DNA of 64,000 nt, taken from positions 48,341,229-48,405,228 of the forward strand of contig CM067348.1 in NCBI GenBank assembly GCA_034190875.2, written 5' to 3'. This DNA is from Urechis unicinctus. Lineage: Eukaryota > Annelida > Polychaeta > Xenopneusta > Urechidae. The notes below the pieces were generated by a model. It was not told the origin of the DNA and made no database searches. It saw nothing but the letters and a program-made list of their open reading frames with translations. Made by a program: the position numbers and the translations under genes. Below are positions 25,738 to 36,800 of the stretch, in pieces (the first letter of the stretch is position 1; each line of letters begins with the position of its first letter).

Positions 25738-25920
25738 ATGAGTAAACATTTATCCTTGCTCAATTACTACATAGCGATGTGTCTTAAATGCCTGTTTAAT
25801 AGTTTTATTTGTGCTGATCTGACCATAACTGACCCCTTCATGTTTGTGCCAGGCTGTCTATGTGAGTCTACATGTGAACCAGCCGCACTCGTTAGCCTTG
25901 TTTATATGATTAACTTGTAA
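25738..25920 (+). CDS. 60-codon cysteine-rich open frame, hypothetical (copy 2)
   Basis: Same frame as 20552-20734 with one Ile to Val change and one silent change. The six cysteines and the hydrophobic N-terminal third are retained. No family is recognised, and I see no promoter or transcript evidence. Its preservation is no better than that of the surrounding module. Confidence 0.15.
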   Translation: MSKHLSLLNYYIAMCLKCLFNSFICADLTITDPFMFVPGCLCESTCEPAALVSLVYMINL

Positions 25921-26680
25921 AATTAAGAAGTGCAACGCAGCGGAAAGCTGTTGATGCTTAGGTATTCGGATGTACAGCTTATATTACAATCATTCGACGC
26001 ATAGAATTGCATACTTCACGCTATGGCTTCCAACCTTCCTTCAAACGTTCAAACCGCTCACTCAGAGCGTATCGTCCTGACTGCGGCGAAATATAAATGC
26101 ATATGACGTTTTATTGCTAAATATAACTGCACGTTCCCAAAGAGCCGCTATATGTGAGTGTAATGTCGCTGATGGATTATTTTATTGCGTAGTCGTCTGA
26201 CTCACATGATTATGTTGTGACACGAAATCGTGTGATTGAAATGGATCTATCATCTATTCAAACAAGAGCATCCGTCAATGTGAATTGACGAAACCATTTC
26301 TGGATGTATTGTCTATTTCTGTGATAACACCGGCTATAATTTCGTTCCCATGGCTTACTTTATCGTTTAAGATTGATCGATTACCTCCATGATCACTATG
26401 AGATTCCGTGCTTAAACATAACTGATGTTGGCAGAAAGGGTATTACCGTGTCTAACATGGTCAGTCAGAGGGGGGAAATTGAAACTTGTATTTCTGGAAA
26501 CGGATTTTTAGGAAAGTAATAATCTCAAATACGTCTACACCGGCCCTTGTGTGCCTTCAAGCAATTGCTGATAGCAATACAAGAAAACTTTTTAATCAAT
26601 TGTGAACATCAAGTTCGGAACATGCTTTCATTTCGTCAAATATCGTTTCCTTTTTGATCAAAACTACATTTACCGATTCT

Positions 26681-26699
26681 CCACTGCCCTTTGCAGTGG
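26681..26699. repeat. perfect GC-rich hairpin, second copy
   Basis: Identical to the stem-loop at 21494-21512: CCACTGC, loop CCTTT, GCAGTGG. Confidence 0.6.
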
Positions 26700-27367
26700 T
26701 ATAATTTCAATCTGTGAGCACTGACATTTTAAAGAATTTTGTTAAGTCATATAGCTTACTGTAGCCGTTGCGAGGAAAAAAAACCTAAAATATGGAACGC
26801 AACTGGACATTTCAAACTGAAGTTGTCAGTGTTTAAGCCATAACACCAGCATGTGATCAAACTATGCTTGAGCAGTTACTTTGCCCATTTGAATATTTTC
26901 TTGAAGATTGTATTGTTAGCGCCTTTCTCAATAAGAATAATAGCATTGGCCTTCTGAATGCCTTCAAAACGGTTACAATCTAGTCATTTCAGCAATCGGA
27001 CATAAACGAAACAAAAAAGAATAACAGCGAGATCTGCCCATGTGCCTAGTGAGTACCATCAAATCAATGATGCCAACTCATTTTGTCAAAAAGTGATAAT
27101 AACCTAAATCGAATAGGTCCGATGTCAGATTAAATTTTATTGTTATCAATCTCACAATAAAAAATGAGTCTTTGCGGATCCTAATGATTAAATGCATCGT
27201 GCTCTATTATCACTTCAACGGATATACATTGTCATATTAAGCTGTTATGTTGCATAGACGCCTTCACAGGTAAAACATCGGCGAACATTATAATTTGCAT
27301 ACTTACATATCATGTTTATGTTATATTAGTTAGTATACTGTTCTACACCACGTAAGATATGCAAATA

Positions 27368-29055
27368 CACGACCGACATACCCATATATATATGCAATTC
27401 TTGCTCAAATGACGCTTCGATTGGTAGCGATCAAAGTTAAATTCCGTTAGTTCAAACAACTTCTTTCATGAAGTAAACAAATTGTAAACATTGAACATAT
27501 TTCCTTCAGATCACTTTGAGTATTTTTATAGGGAAACAGTAGTTAATGGAGATGTATTACAAATGTACCTATACGATGATTCCTATCAATATGCGCTAGC
27601 CTTTACACTTTCCAGATATCACGTCGTTACCAAATATAAACATTATACAACTTCACATCCTGCTGAGCGTGTACAATGGGACATCCGTTCGATATGATTA
27701 ACAAAATGAAGGTGCTAGCGCCTGTTGTTTCCTGTAACATTTTGAATTTGTTACTGTGTAAACTGAATATTGTTTATTGCAAATATAGACAAGTGTCTTC
27801 ACCGTTCGAGATAACATGGTGACTCTTTTGAACAAGTATTTGACGCTTCACATGCATGTATATCTGCTTTTATGCTGTTAAAGCGATCTGTAACGAGCTC
27901 CAAGTACTATCATTTAGTGAAATGAGCAATTAATACACCAAATGAAATTTACTGTTCTTGGATCGTCGACTGAGAGACAAATGTATCTTAACCGCAGGCA
28001 ACAATAATAACATTCTTTGAAATCCTGGGATGATCTACAGTAAGGCAACAAATCAATTGAATATATGTCTGCCTAATGCGGCCGTGCACAACGTCAGAAA
28101 TTAAAATCATGAATTTTGTAATCCTTTTTGTGACATATTGCAGTCAAGTTATACTCGCTATTGCTAATAAAAACGTAATATAATACGAAATTTTTTCCAG
28201 TAATTATATATAAAGCTGTTAACAGTGGGGTTTACGTGACCGTATTTAAGATTTTGCTGCACTATACTGTGAGCTTTGTTATTGATTTCTGTCTGAGGCA
28301 ATCCAATAACTTGAACAATGAACACATTACACGCAAGTTGTACCGGAAATTGAGTCACCTAGACATGAAAAGGCTAACAGGCGACTGCTAAGAACGATCT
28401 TCATGATTCCATCTGGCGGTATATTGGTGCTGTTGCGGGCAGTGGTTAATGAATTGGTCAAGGCAACGCATAACATATTGCACACGGGTCCTTCGCCTTG
28501 CGTTGCAATAAGCATATTCCTTGCACAAGTTGCTCTTTCATCTTAGACAATACATTACCAATGTGTAACATCGTTGTTTCATCTGAGCTGAGTAATGTAG
28601 AAATGCGTTGAATCTTGTCTCACTGTCATATAGCGTGTGGCCCGAATAACATTACAGTGCATCAATCTCTGATTATGAACGTTGCCTGGAAACTGAATTG
28701 TTTAATCCGATGCTTATTGCAGAATCATGCGTGACCTGCCGATGCCTTACGTTGTCACTCTGGGCAACACTTGACATCACATTACATAGCAATTATGCAA
28801 TGCAATAGTGACTAAAGTCAATGCATCATTTTGTTTTAACTGTACAAAGTGGACATTTAGTACAATTTCCGTTGCAGCGCCAACAAACGACGATTGATTA
28901 CGTGTTGGTGATACTCGTAAAAAACGATCAGCCCACCAAAGATGGTTGAAAACATCTGGTAACTCGCTAGTTATGAAACGCTCGACTTTGGATTTTGTTT
29001 GATATTGAGGATAATAAAGAATCGGATACGCCACTCAAACATTAGCGACTTTGTC
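27368..29055 (+). repeat. diverged middle segment of unit B
   Basis: Partner of 22052-23870. Landmarks are CGACATACC followed by a short (TA) run, TTCAAACAACTTCTTTCATG, GTAGTTAATGGAGATG, and CACACGGGTCCTTC near 28483. The match ends at GCGACTTTGT near 29050, where units A and B become unrelated. Confidence 0.8.
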
Positions 29056-30989
29056 GAATTGTGTCTATTTTATTGACCTCTAAACTATATTCAGTGATCA
29101 GAAGAAATTGAATGACCGCGAGTGTTCATCAGGTTTGTTTAAAATTATGTAGCGATTAATTAAGGTAAAGGAGTTTTTCCAAAAGAAATGGGAACAGCAG
29201 GTAAGTCATATTTGTTACAGGAAAGACAACGCTTTTATTAATTCATAAACACGTGACCATATATGTTGCCAGACCGTATGTTGTTGCTATGGGAGACACA
29301 TGTTTTCCTGAACCACACACACTATAGCTTCTATGGCTGCAATTGAATGTGAATGGAGAGAAACCTTGATGGGATGATTAGCCAGTATTCAGTGGCGATC
29401 GCATAAGTTCAACGGCAAACGTCACTAAAGCTACATAGCATATGCGTTGTGTAACAAAACGGATAATTCATTATATTTCGAATGAATCAATTGCCACTCC
29501 AAAGCGCTGAATCCTTAAATATCTACTCCGATTGGTTTAAGTAATTATTCAGAACTCCTAAAATCTGTTGTGAAGTATCAGATAGGGACTTATATAAAAC
29601 ACGTCATGATATACATACCTACCCTATATATTCATGATCTTATGTTATCATCCTCACTAAGAGCATCTACTTATCTTAATTTAGATGTGACAAATGCGGA
29701 ATGTAAATCCTAAACCGGGCTATAATTAACCAGCCAAAGCCACCTGCTTACCCTAAAGTGGGGCTTATTTGCTGAGCAAATTATCTATTCCAATAGCGTT
29801 GGTCTCATTTACATCTCTGCTCTGCCACCGGCTTCATTAAATCTTGTAAAACATACATTTTGACATTTGAGTGGTGCAGTTAGTCAATGTGATGCGTGAT
29901 TGGACATGATAATGAGAAGATACGTTCCTAATCAGTCTTGATTGAGAGGATTATCTGTCATTATTGACAATCGTTGCGATCGATGAGAATATTAGTAAAC
30001 TTCAAATATTAAATGATATGGCCGAAAGCGAAAGGGGTTGTCAATCTCACATACAGTGGAATGATTGAGATATGTTGATCAGTAGAGCTAACAAACGGGA
30101 AAAATAGTTTATAACATATATTTACGAAGTGTAAGTCATAAAATAAATAGGCAAGAATGCAGCGCAATTATTGCTATACGTGCGAGCGTTACCTGCCCAA
30201 ACCCAGAAGACAATTCTCCGCACTGCTAGAAGAATGCTTCATTTTGAATATACACGTAAATGGCAAAATGTAGCGACCAGGTGCTCGCATGACATCAATA
30301 CTGACGCTACATACGCCTAGAAATCGATTGGCAGTATATGCTTTGCATGGTTGTGTTTCGATACTAAGTACAGTGAAGCTGACAAGATACCGCAGCCACT
30401 CTTAACCACATGGGATGTAAACATGGTATTTGTTACTATCACAGTTTTGGCTACATGTAAAACAGACCATTCTGATATGCATGTCATAGCGTTCATTGTT
30501 AAACCATTCCGCTGTTATGTGCTGAAAACCAGCAGCCACCATGAGGATCAGCTTTGAATCTGATATGTGCATGATTAATGCACCTGAATGTAGCAATGTC
30601 TAGCGGCTAGCATCATATTCCTGCTTACGCACGACCAGACATATAACATTACGAACAAAATGACAATCGCCGCATTATTTGTCTTGCTATCTAGATATCA
30701 TTAATGTGTTGCTAGACATAATTTCGGTCGGAGGTTTAAAAAAGTGCAATAGTTTTGGTTCAACTAATTTGCCATAAATATACGTATTCATGGATATGAT
30801 CATTCAACAACAGACACGTTGCCTTGGCTAATTATATTGGTAAAGATGCCATAACGTTTAGCATTGAAATCATCATTTATGGCCACTGGTTAATAATTAT
30901 TCGCTATATAGGCCGGTCATAATTAATGGAATGCATCCTGTTCAGTAAATAACGTCACGATGGCAATTTGCAATGAAGAATATTCACTC
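29056..30989. other. unit B-specific 1.9 kb block, no gene
   Basis: Flanked on both sides by sequence homologous to unit A but itself unlike A's corresponding 0.6 kb. It could be an insertion into unit B. However, I see no target-site duplication or terminal inverted repeat at the edges, and frames are 68 codons or shorter. A replacement or insertion-plus-deletion event is equally possible. Confidence 0.55.
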
Positions 30990-32195
30990 TTTGAAAATTC
31001 ATCCTGCTACATAATATAAGCTGTTATCGAAGATAACGCATGCAAACGGCGTATTATAGGATATTATCAAATTGGACCACAATTTGTGCGTTTTGTCGGA
31101 TTCTTTTATGCGTCTTATCATACATTGGATAGTGTGCGTTATTGATAGGATTAATATCTCTCAGGTTATCACACAAAAACCCGGAGATGTTGCAACAAAT
31201 CATATTAAGTGAAGATACGAAAGGGACAAGTGATTGGTTAAAGCTCAGATAAAGACACAAACTAAGCGTTTGATAGCATTGATTGCAAAGTTACAGCACT
31301 AGACCCACGCATCATGCTTATATATATCGGTAGGTTGTGGCAAGCAAAATGCTACAGGTGTTGTAAAGCTAGCACTTATTCTTTGATAATTGAGCGAGGA
31401 CCAGAAGGGGAATGATTTCATCTGAACTTTGGAGCAGTTAAATTAACGTAACTAGTTACACCGATGTCGCGGTAATTGCTTTATTGCCTTTGCAGCCAAA
31501 TATCACAATAATGGTATACGTGATTTTAATGTTGCTACTTAAGCATCTCGATACAGGAGAGTCGATCTTGATGTTAATACTTCTGCAACGTTCTGATCTA
31601 ACACTACGGTCTATTGAGGGATGATAGATCGGCAGAATCGTTTTCTTTTATTTTGCCTTTTATTGAGTTTAATGTGAAATGGATGGGCGAGATAAATTTT
31701 ATACGCCCCTACTTCACAAACCTATACCCACATGACCTGAAGCGAATTTTCCTTCCTACCACGAAATCTGATATTAGTTAAATTGGACGATTTGTCAAAG
31801 TAGGTGTCCAATACGGTTTGCTTCACATTATTGTTATTCACAACACTGTTCGAAGAAGGAGTTTCAGTATTTGCAACGGAGGCAAAGGACACTGATACCG
31901 CCTGGAACTAACTGAATTACCACGGGCAAAAAAGTGCTGCAGTAGGGCTATTATTACAGTTCATTTCGGTGAATTACGCGACCTGAATATCTGCTTGTCT
32001 ACCGGAAAACTGCGAAGATAGCGCAACAGCAGGCGGTCTAAGACTTACTGGAGAGAGTGTAGAACGGCAATTTACATTAGATTCTAGCATTGGTGTTTTT
32101 TGCAGGCAGCTGCAAAGTGCATAGAGCCTATCCGATCCGCCAATTATGTACCATACATTTATCACTTAACCATTTAACATGCTTATCAGCATATC
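30990..32195 (+). repeat. diverged tail segment of unit B
   Basis: Partner of 24470-25610, carrying ~118 additional bases at 31818-31935 between ATACGGT and GCTGCAG. In unit A these two strings are directly joined with a GT overlap. Part of the extra sequence resembles 34190-34275, which suggests it is ancestral and was deleted from unit A. Confidence 0.8.
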
Positions 32196-32338
32196 GTAGT
32201 CAGGTATCAGAAGGTAACTTGGTGTTTTTTTTTGCTTTTTAGTCAGTCTGAAATCACTGCCAATAAAGAGCACTGATAGTCACGCAAAGGGTAGTAGGTG
32301 CGGCAGCGGGAACCTTATCTGCAACGATAATAGCTTGA

Positions 32339-32364
32339 CTTAATGGTTGAAAAATTCCATTAAG
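32339..32364. repeat. 8-bp-stem hairpin
   Basis: Arms CTTAATGG and CCATTAAG around a 10-base AT-rich loop. It lies ~145 bp beyond unit B with no gene beside it, so no terminator role is claimed. Confidence 0.5.
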
Positions 32365-33017
32365 CAGAACATGTCAAGGAAGCGCAGTGTTTGGTTGTCG
32401 CTCCTGTCAAACTCAAGCTTGTTGTTAATACCTATTGAGTAGCACCCTGACTTAGTTTAACTTTGTCAGCCGTACACACCCAACGACGCATATGATCTCT
32501 ACAGGCGATATTACTGTAGATCAATGGAATAGTGTTTGATTTTCTACGCTGCGGCTTAGGTTTTGCTGCGCTGTCTGGGCTACGCATTTCATGCGGACAA
32601 AGGTTTATAAACAAAACAATGCAATCAGTATTACCCTCCCGTATTACATTAGCAATAGCATCATTAGATGGCACAATCTCGGCATCGATTATGGGAGCAA
32701 CTAGGCTCTCATCATCGATGGATTTACCCGTTTGAAATTTATCAGGTCTCTATATTAACCTTCGCTTCTGCACAACAATAACAACGTTAATGATGTCTGT
32801 GGCCACGGTGACAAAATCCAACATTAGCATTCAATACATGATCCTTACCATAACCGGTGTGTGTCGTTAAATGAGTGTCATTTGGCGATCAAACAATCAT
32901 CTATCAAGCACCGTGGGGATTTGCAACTGCCATTACAAAGCAGAAATTGTAGGGATTGAGTTAGCTAATGACTGTTACACTGCAATTATACAAGATGTCT
33001 GTAGTGACTATAAAATT

Positions 33018-33158
33018 GACGATGATGATGATTATAATGGTGAAGATGATTATAATTCTATGGATGACTGCGATGATTACTATGGTGAGCAGTACCGCAA
33101 TGACTGCGAGAATGATGACGGTGATGAATATGATGTATATGATGAATATGATGATGAC
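33018..33158 (+). repeat. degenerate (GAT)n trinucleotide repeat
   Basis: About 140 bp dominated by GAT/TGA triplets with interruptions (TAT, GGT, CTG). It keeps frames open on both strands. On the plus strand it yields an Asp-rich tail to a 103-codon frame (32871-33182), and on the minus strand an Ile-rich string. Both are products of the repeat rather than evidence for a gene. Confidence 0.75.
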
Positions 33159-33159
33159 A

Positions 33160-34139
33160 GCAGCAAACGAAGCAACCATTAAGACGGCATCTGCATATCA
33201 AAACAGACATGTGTGCACAAAAACGGGCTACATTGTTTAAACCTTGCCAATATTATAGCTAGCTATACACAGTTCAATAAAATTAGATTTTCAGACCTGC
33301 AGTAAGTCATCGTTGTACACGAGTCCGATGTGCCTCTACTGATTGAGGTACCATTATACCTTTCAAACAATTGTTTTGCAAATCGATCAAACCATGATGG
33401 TCTCATTAGCAATATCCCTTAGTCATGCGGTCTATATAACTTGCCTTACACATAAAAGATAATTCAATTCGTCCAAAGACCATCTCGTATATTACCGTCC
33501 CAGAGAGTTTATGTCACACATGTGGATTTGTATCATCGTCAAGGCACAATAATGTAATTGCACCAGATCTCCAAAGTGCCTGTTAGCACCAACCTGCTAC
33601 ATCTGTCACATCAGCACAGATTATGCACATAACAAAAGAGCCTACATTGTAAAAAGTCTGATAGGCTGTATTAGTACAACAATGAGGACAGCAGCTGCGT
33701 CGCGGTGTGCTGTCTCTAGGTAAACTGTTATTTAGACGTAAGGAGGTGCACTATTATTGCTGGATTATAATGATGTTTATATGTTGGGCCTCGTAAGAAC
33801 CAGTTATTTACTTGCTCCACAAGTTACCTATAGCGTGATTTACCATATCAATCGATTATAAGAGTGCACTGAAATACAATATGTAAATGAATGTTATCAA
33901 TTGGCGATTAAGATACCATTGGATTGTGCTTTGACGTTCCGTCTGATAACCGACTTGCATTACACTACTGCAGACTTCTACAATAACCCAGATTGACGCA
34001 TATCTAACTTAAAGTGTTAAATGACCTTCTCGTTAAAACTATCTGTTATTTTATGAAAGGCAAATAATCTCGATAGTTGTTTTATCAGAAACCGCTGCAA
34101 GTGATGTTATCTTTATTTACGTCCTCCTCGTTTATATAA
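33160..34139. other. no supported gene
   Basis: About 1 kb with only very short frames. No repeat partner or RNA feature is recognised. Confidence 0.5.
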
Positions 34140-34320
34140 AGCTGATATATTATCCTTCCACTTGCATACGTCTGTGTGCAGGATGAACTACTAAAAGTAA
34201 GCATGTGCCATATAATCATTACTCAGAGCACGGACCAACAAAGGAGTAACAGTATTTGCAACAAGCTATCGGCGATAGTTCCTACCCGACACCCAATTAC
34301 CAAGAAGCAGATGAGTAATT
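34140..34320 (+). repeat. possible diverged copy of the unit B tail
   Basis: It shows ordered matches to 31745-31910: ATCCTTCC versus TTCCTTCC, then CATTACTCAGAGCAC versus TATTCACAACAC, then GGAGTAACAGTATTTGCAAC versus GGAGTTTCAGTATTTGCAAC, then CAATTACCA versus GAATTACCA. Spacing is conserved within a few bases. If real, the family extends downstream of unit B, and the ~118 bp missing from unit A are ancestral. Confidence 0.45.
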
Positions 34321-36299
34321 GATTGCATGAAGCAGTAATTGTACATGAGTAGACCGCTGTGTATATGCACTTGCGTTTCGACTGCGTATACACAAACGGA
34401 TATAAAAAGGCATGATTCTTTTATTAAGAGTACATAGATCAGAGGAGATCGATATTGCATGTTTGAACGTAGCATTGTTAACTCCTTAAGACATATGCGT
34501 TGTTTAAACTACAGCACTGTTATCTCGTAGGGGCATTATTCTTGCCGCAGTACGGGAAAACGCATATTGTTTTCCAGTTTCACTTTCTGATCTTCCCAAC
34601 ATATATCACACGCTTTAATCAACATATCCGTCGCAATGGTGTCATTGCATATGTGTTTAATATATGATATATGCAGGAATATACACACCGGGGTTTTGGG
34701 ATCTCAACCAAGTACAATGACATGGCCGCGGAATGTGAAAGTCCATATATTTCATGTATCATTGCTGCTGCCAACGCACCATAGACATGTCCATGACGAT
34801 TAATACAATTGTTCACATGTTGCAAAATAAGTAGCAAGACTTTGAAACCGTGTGAAATATTTTAAGGCATTTTTAATGGAGTTATTAGGTCAATGGTCAC
34901 GGCAGTACCCTATGTTAAATCGATATCTTGGATGCAACAGCGCTCTGATACATATCTTATTCGTGTTAAATCTAAATGGCATATGCTGCCGTAATATCGT
35001 GGGAGGTAAACACACTTTCTTCTCACCATATTTCACAGTTGGACAGCACTGCAGAGTCGATGTCACTGTTGACCAGCCAATGGTCTTTATCAGGTGGGAT
35101 GCAAAGGGACCGCATGGTCTACGCTATATAGCTTATCAACAGGCAACAATGTGCTGTGTTCTACCTCATCTAGAAGCAGTATAATGCGGTGAGAATCAAT
35201 AATAGGAGCATCATACACATTAAGTATGACGGAGCAAGACTGTTCCAGACCTAATTCCAGATGCCAGACCTAATTCACGCAGCCTGTAAATTGTCGACCT
35301 ATGCACTACCCCGTCCCGACCCCTCTACCACTCCTTACCTCACTCCAGATATCAGAAACATAAGCTTGTGCGCAAACATATCCCCTATGTTATATTGTAG
35401 GGAGCCCACATCGGTGGCAATCAAATAATTGAATGAGTAGTTAATTATTGGGTAACTCTACTTATATATTTCTGGCTCTATTGTAATACACAATGATAGA
35501 GGCCATCCTTTCTGTTATACTGTTCCGTTATTTGCGATTTGCTATGTTATGATAAATTACATATTATAGTTGGCTGGAGACTCATTTATATTTTTCTCTT
35601 AAATTTCGGATTGTTGCCTAGCACAAAGCGCCTCTCTGAACTGTTCATAGCCTAAGCTTTTAGATATCCGTAAGCAATTTATAAGATCATTAAATCACGA
35701 CATTGACATACCACCTGATATCACAATCTATACACTGTGCGGAATGATGTATAGATACGGAGACGAGTTATGAATGAATATAGGGCAATGTTGTTGAGGC
35801 AGTTATGGTTCGCACAAAATGCATACAGGTTTGTATTCTCAAACAGCCACATCAAAGACAATGAGAACATGGTAGCTATTGATACTTATGACACAATTAT
35901 AGGGTAAATAGCTGGCCATTTGCTTCCAACGATCAGTTAACTAGGCAAAAGTAAGCTCGTAGAGAGCGAAACACTGTTTTACGATCAGTATATAGATGTG
36001 TCTGTTTATAAGTACTTCGTTCAGTGAGCATGTGACGGACAAGAACTTTGTTAAAACCGACCTAAGCTGATCCCATGTGCTTGATACTTTGAGTCCACTC
36101 GGTAATCGTTTTGTCCTTGTGTTCGGCTCATGAATTATACAATACCTACTAACCATTTGAGAAGCGTAAATAATAGATTATCGTGTTCACTATTTTATGC
36201 CAATTAAATTTATAAAACAAAACAAATTAAACTTGCAATGCCCTGTTTGCATACTGTGTTTTATGATTTCTTAGACTAAGCGAATTTTTGAATTTACGC
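34321..36299. other. no supported gene
   Basis: Frames reach 110 codons (34852-35184) with no recognisable motif. A short direct repetition of CAGACCTAATTC occurs near 35245-35275. Nothing else is supported. Confidence 0.5.
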
Positions 36300-36300
36300 T

Positions 36301-36580
36301 GGAATTAACAAGATGCTCTCTTCATTCAAAGTTTTCAACGTTTCTTTCGTTTGTCACACGTGCGCAAAAAGCTACTTTTTGCACCGTAAATCCCCGGTTT
36401 GTACGATGCAAATATTTGACATTAGCATACCCTGAGGGACGTCAGTAAATGCAACAACAGAGTAACAAATCCGCAAAGTTTGATGGAATAAACGGAAAAC
36501 TTACCTCATTGCAAAAGGCCTCTTTGGTCATCGCGCATGTACAAAAGACTCTCTTTTTCACTATCAATCCATAGTCAGTT
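36301..36580 (+). repeat. diverged tandem duplication, period about 180 bp
   Basis: The stretch 36301-36400 realigns with 36485-36580 at about 60% by eye. Both start GGAATTAAC or GGAATAAAC, then TTCATT or CTCATT followed by an A-run, TCTTT, and GCACACGTGCGC-like against GCGCATGTAC with A-runs, then CTTTTT and CAC. A third weak match (ATTGCAAAAG then TTGGTCAAGCC) lies near 36750-36785. The first copy includes the hairpin at 36363-36381. Confidence 0.5.
36363..36381. repeat. perfect 8-bp-stem hairpin
   Basis: Arms GCAAAAAG and CTTTTTGC around CTA. It sits inside the first copy of the ~180-bp tandem repeat; the equivalent position in the second copy does not form the full stem. Confidence 0.55.
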
Positions 36581-36800
36581 TTTTAATATAAATGATCACA
36601 ATATATTAATAGAGTGCGATTTTTGTTGCACGCTACCGCATACTTACATTTTCTCTCACAAGCTGAAATTCTCTAAGTTAACTAAAGATGAAGATAACAG
36701 AAGCAGATGTTAGCATTTCGTTTGCGCCGTTTATGTAATTGCCTAAATGAAATTTATTGCAAAAGCCAGGAAATTGGTCAAGCCTTTTCATGGATAGAGC

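Larger units (their letters stand above)
25609..27243 (+). repeat. near-identical module of unit B
   Basis: Partner of 20424-22048 at about 99% identity, including all the hairpins of that module and the 60-codon frame at 25738-25920. The left edge of the identity coincides with the A/B junction and the right edge with the ~125-base length difference. Confidence 0.85.
25612..32195 (+). repeat. tandem duplication unit B (about 6.6 kb)
   Basis: Second unit, directly following unit A in the same orientation. It is longer than A because of ~125 extra bases at 27245-27370, about 1.9 kb of unrelated sequence at 29056-30989, and ~118 extra bases at 31818-31935. Smaller deletions relative to A also occur, for example around 28520-28560 where A carries extra sequence. 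Confidence 0.85.

Noticed and set aside
20424-32195. Units A and B as two insertions of one transposon
   Set aside because: The units are adjacent, collinear and share both ends, and I see no terminal inverted repeats, target-site duplications, poly-A tail or transposon protein; tandem duplication is simpler.
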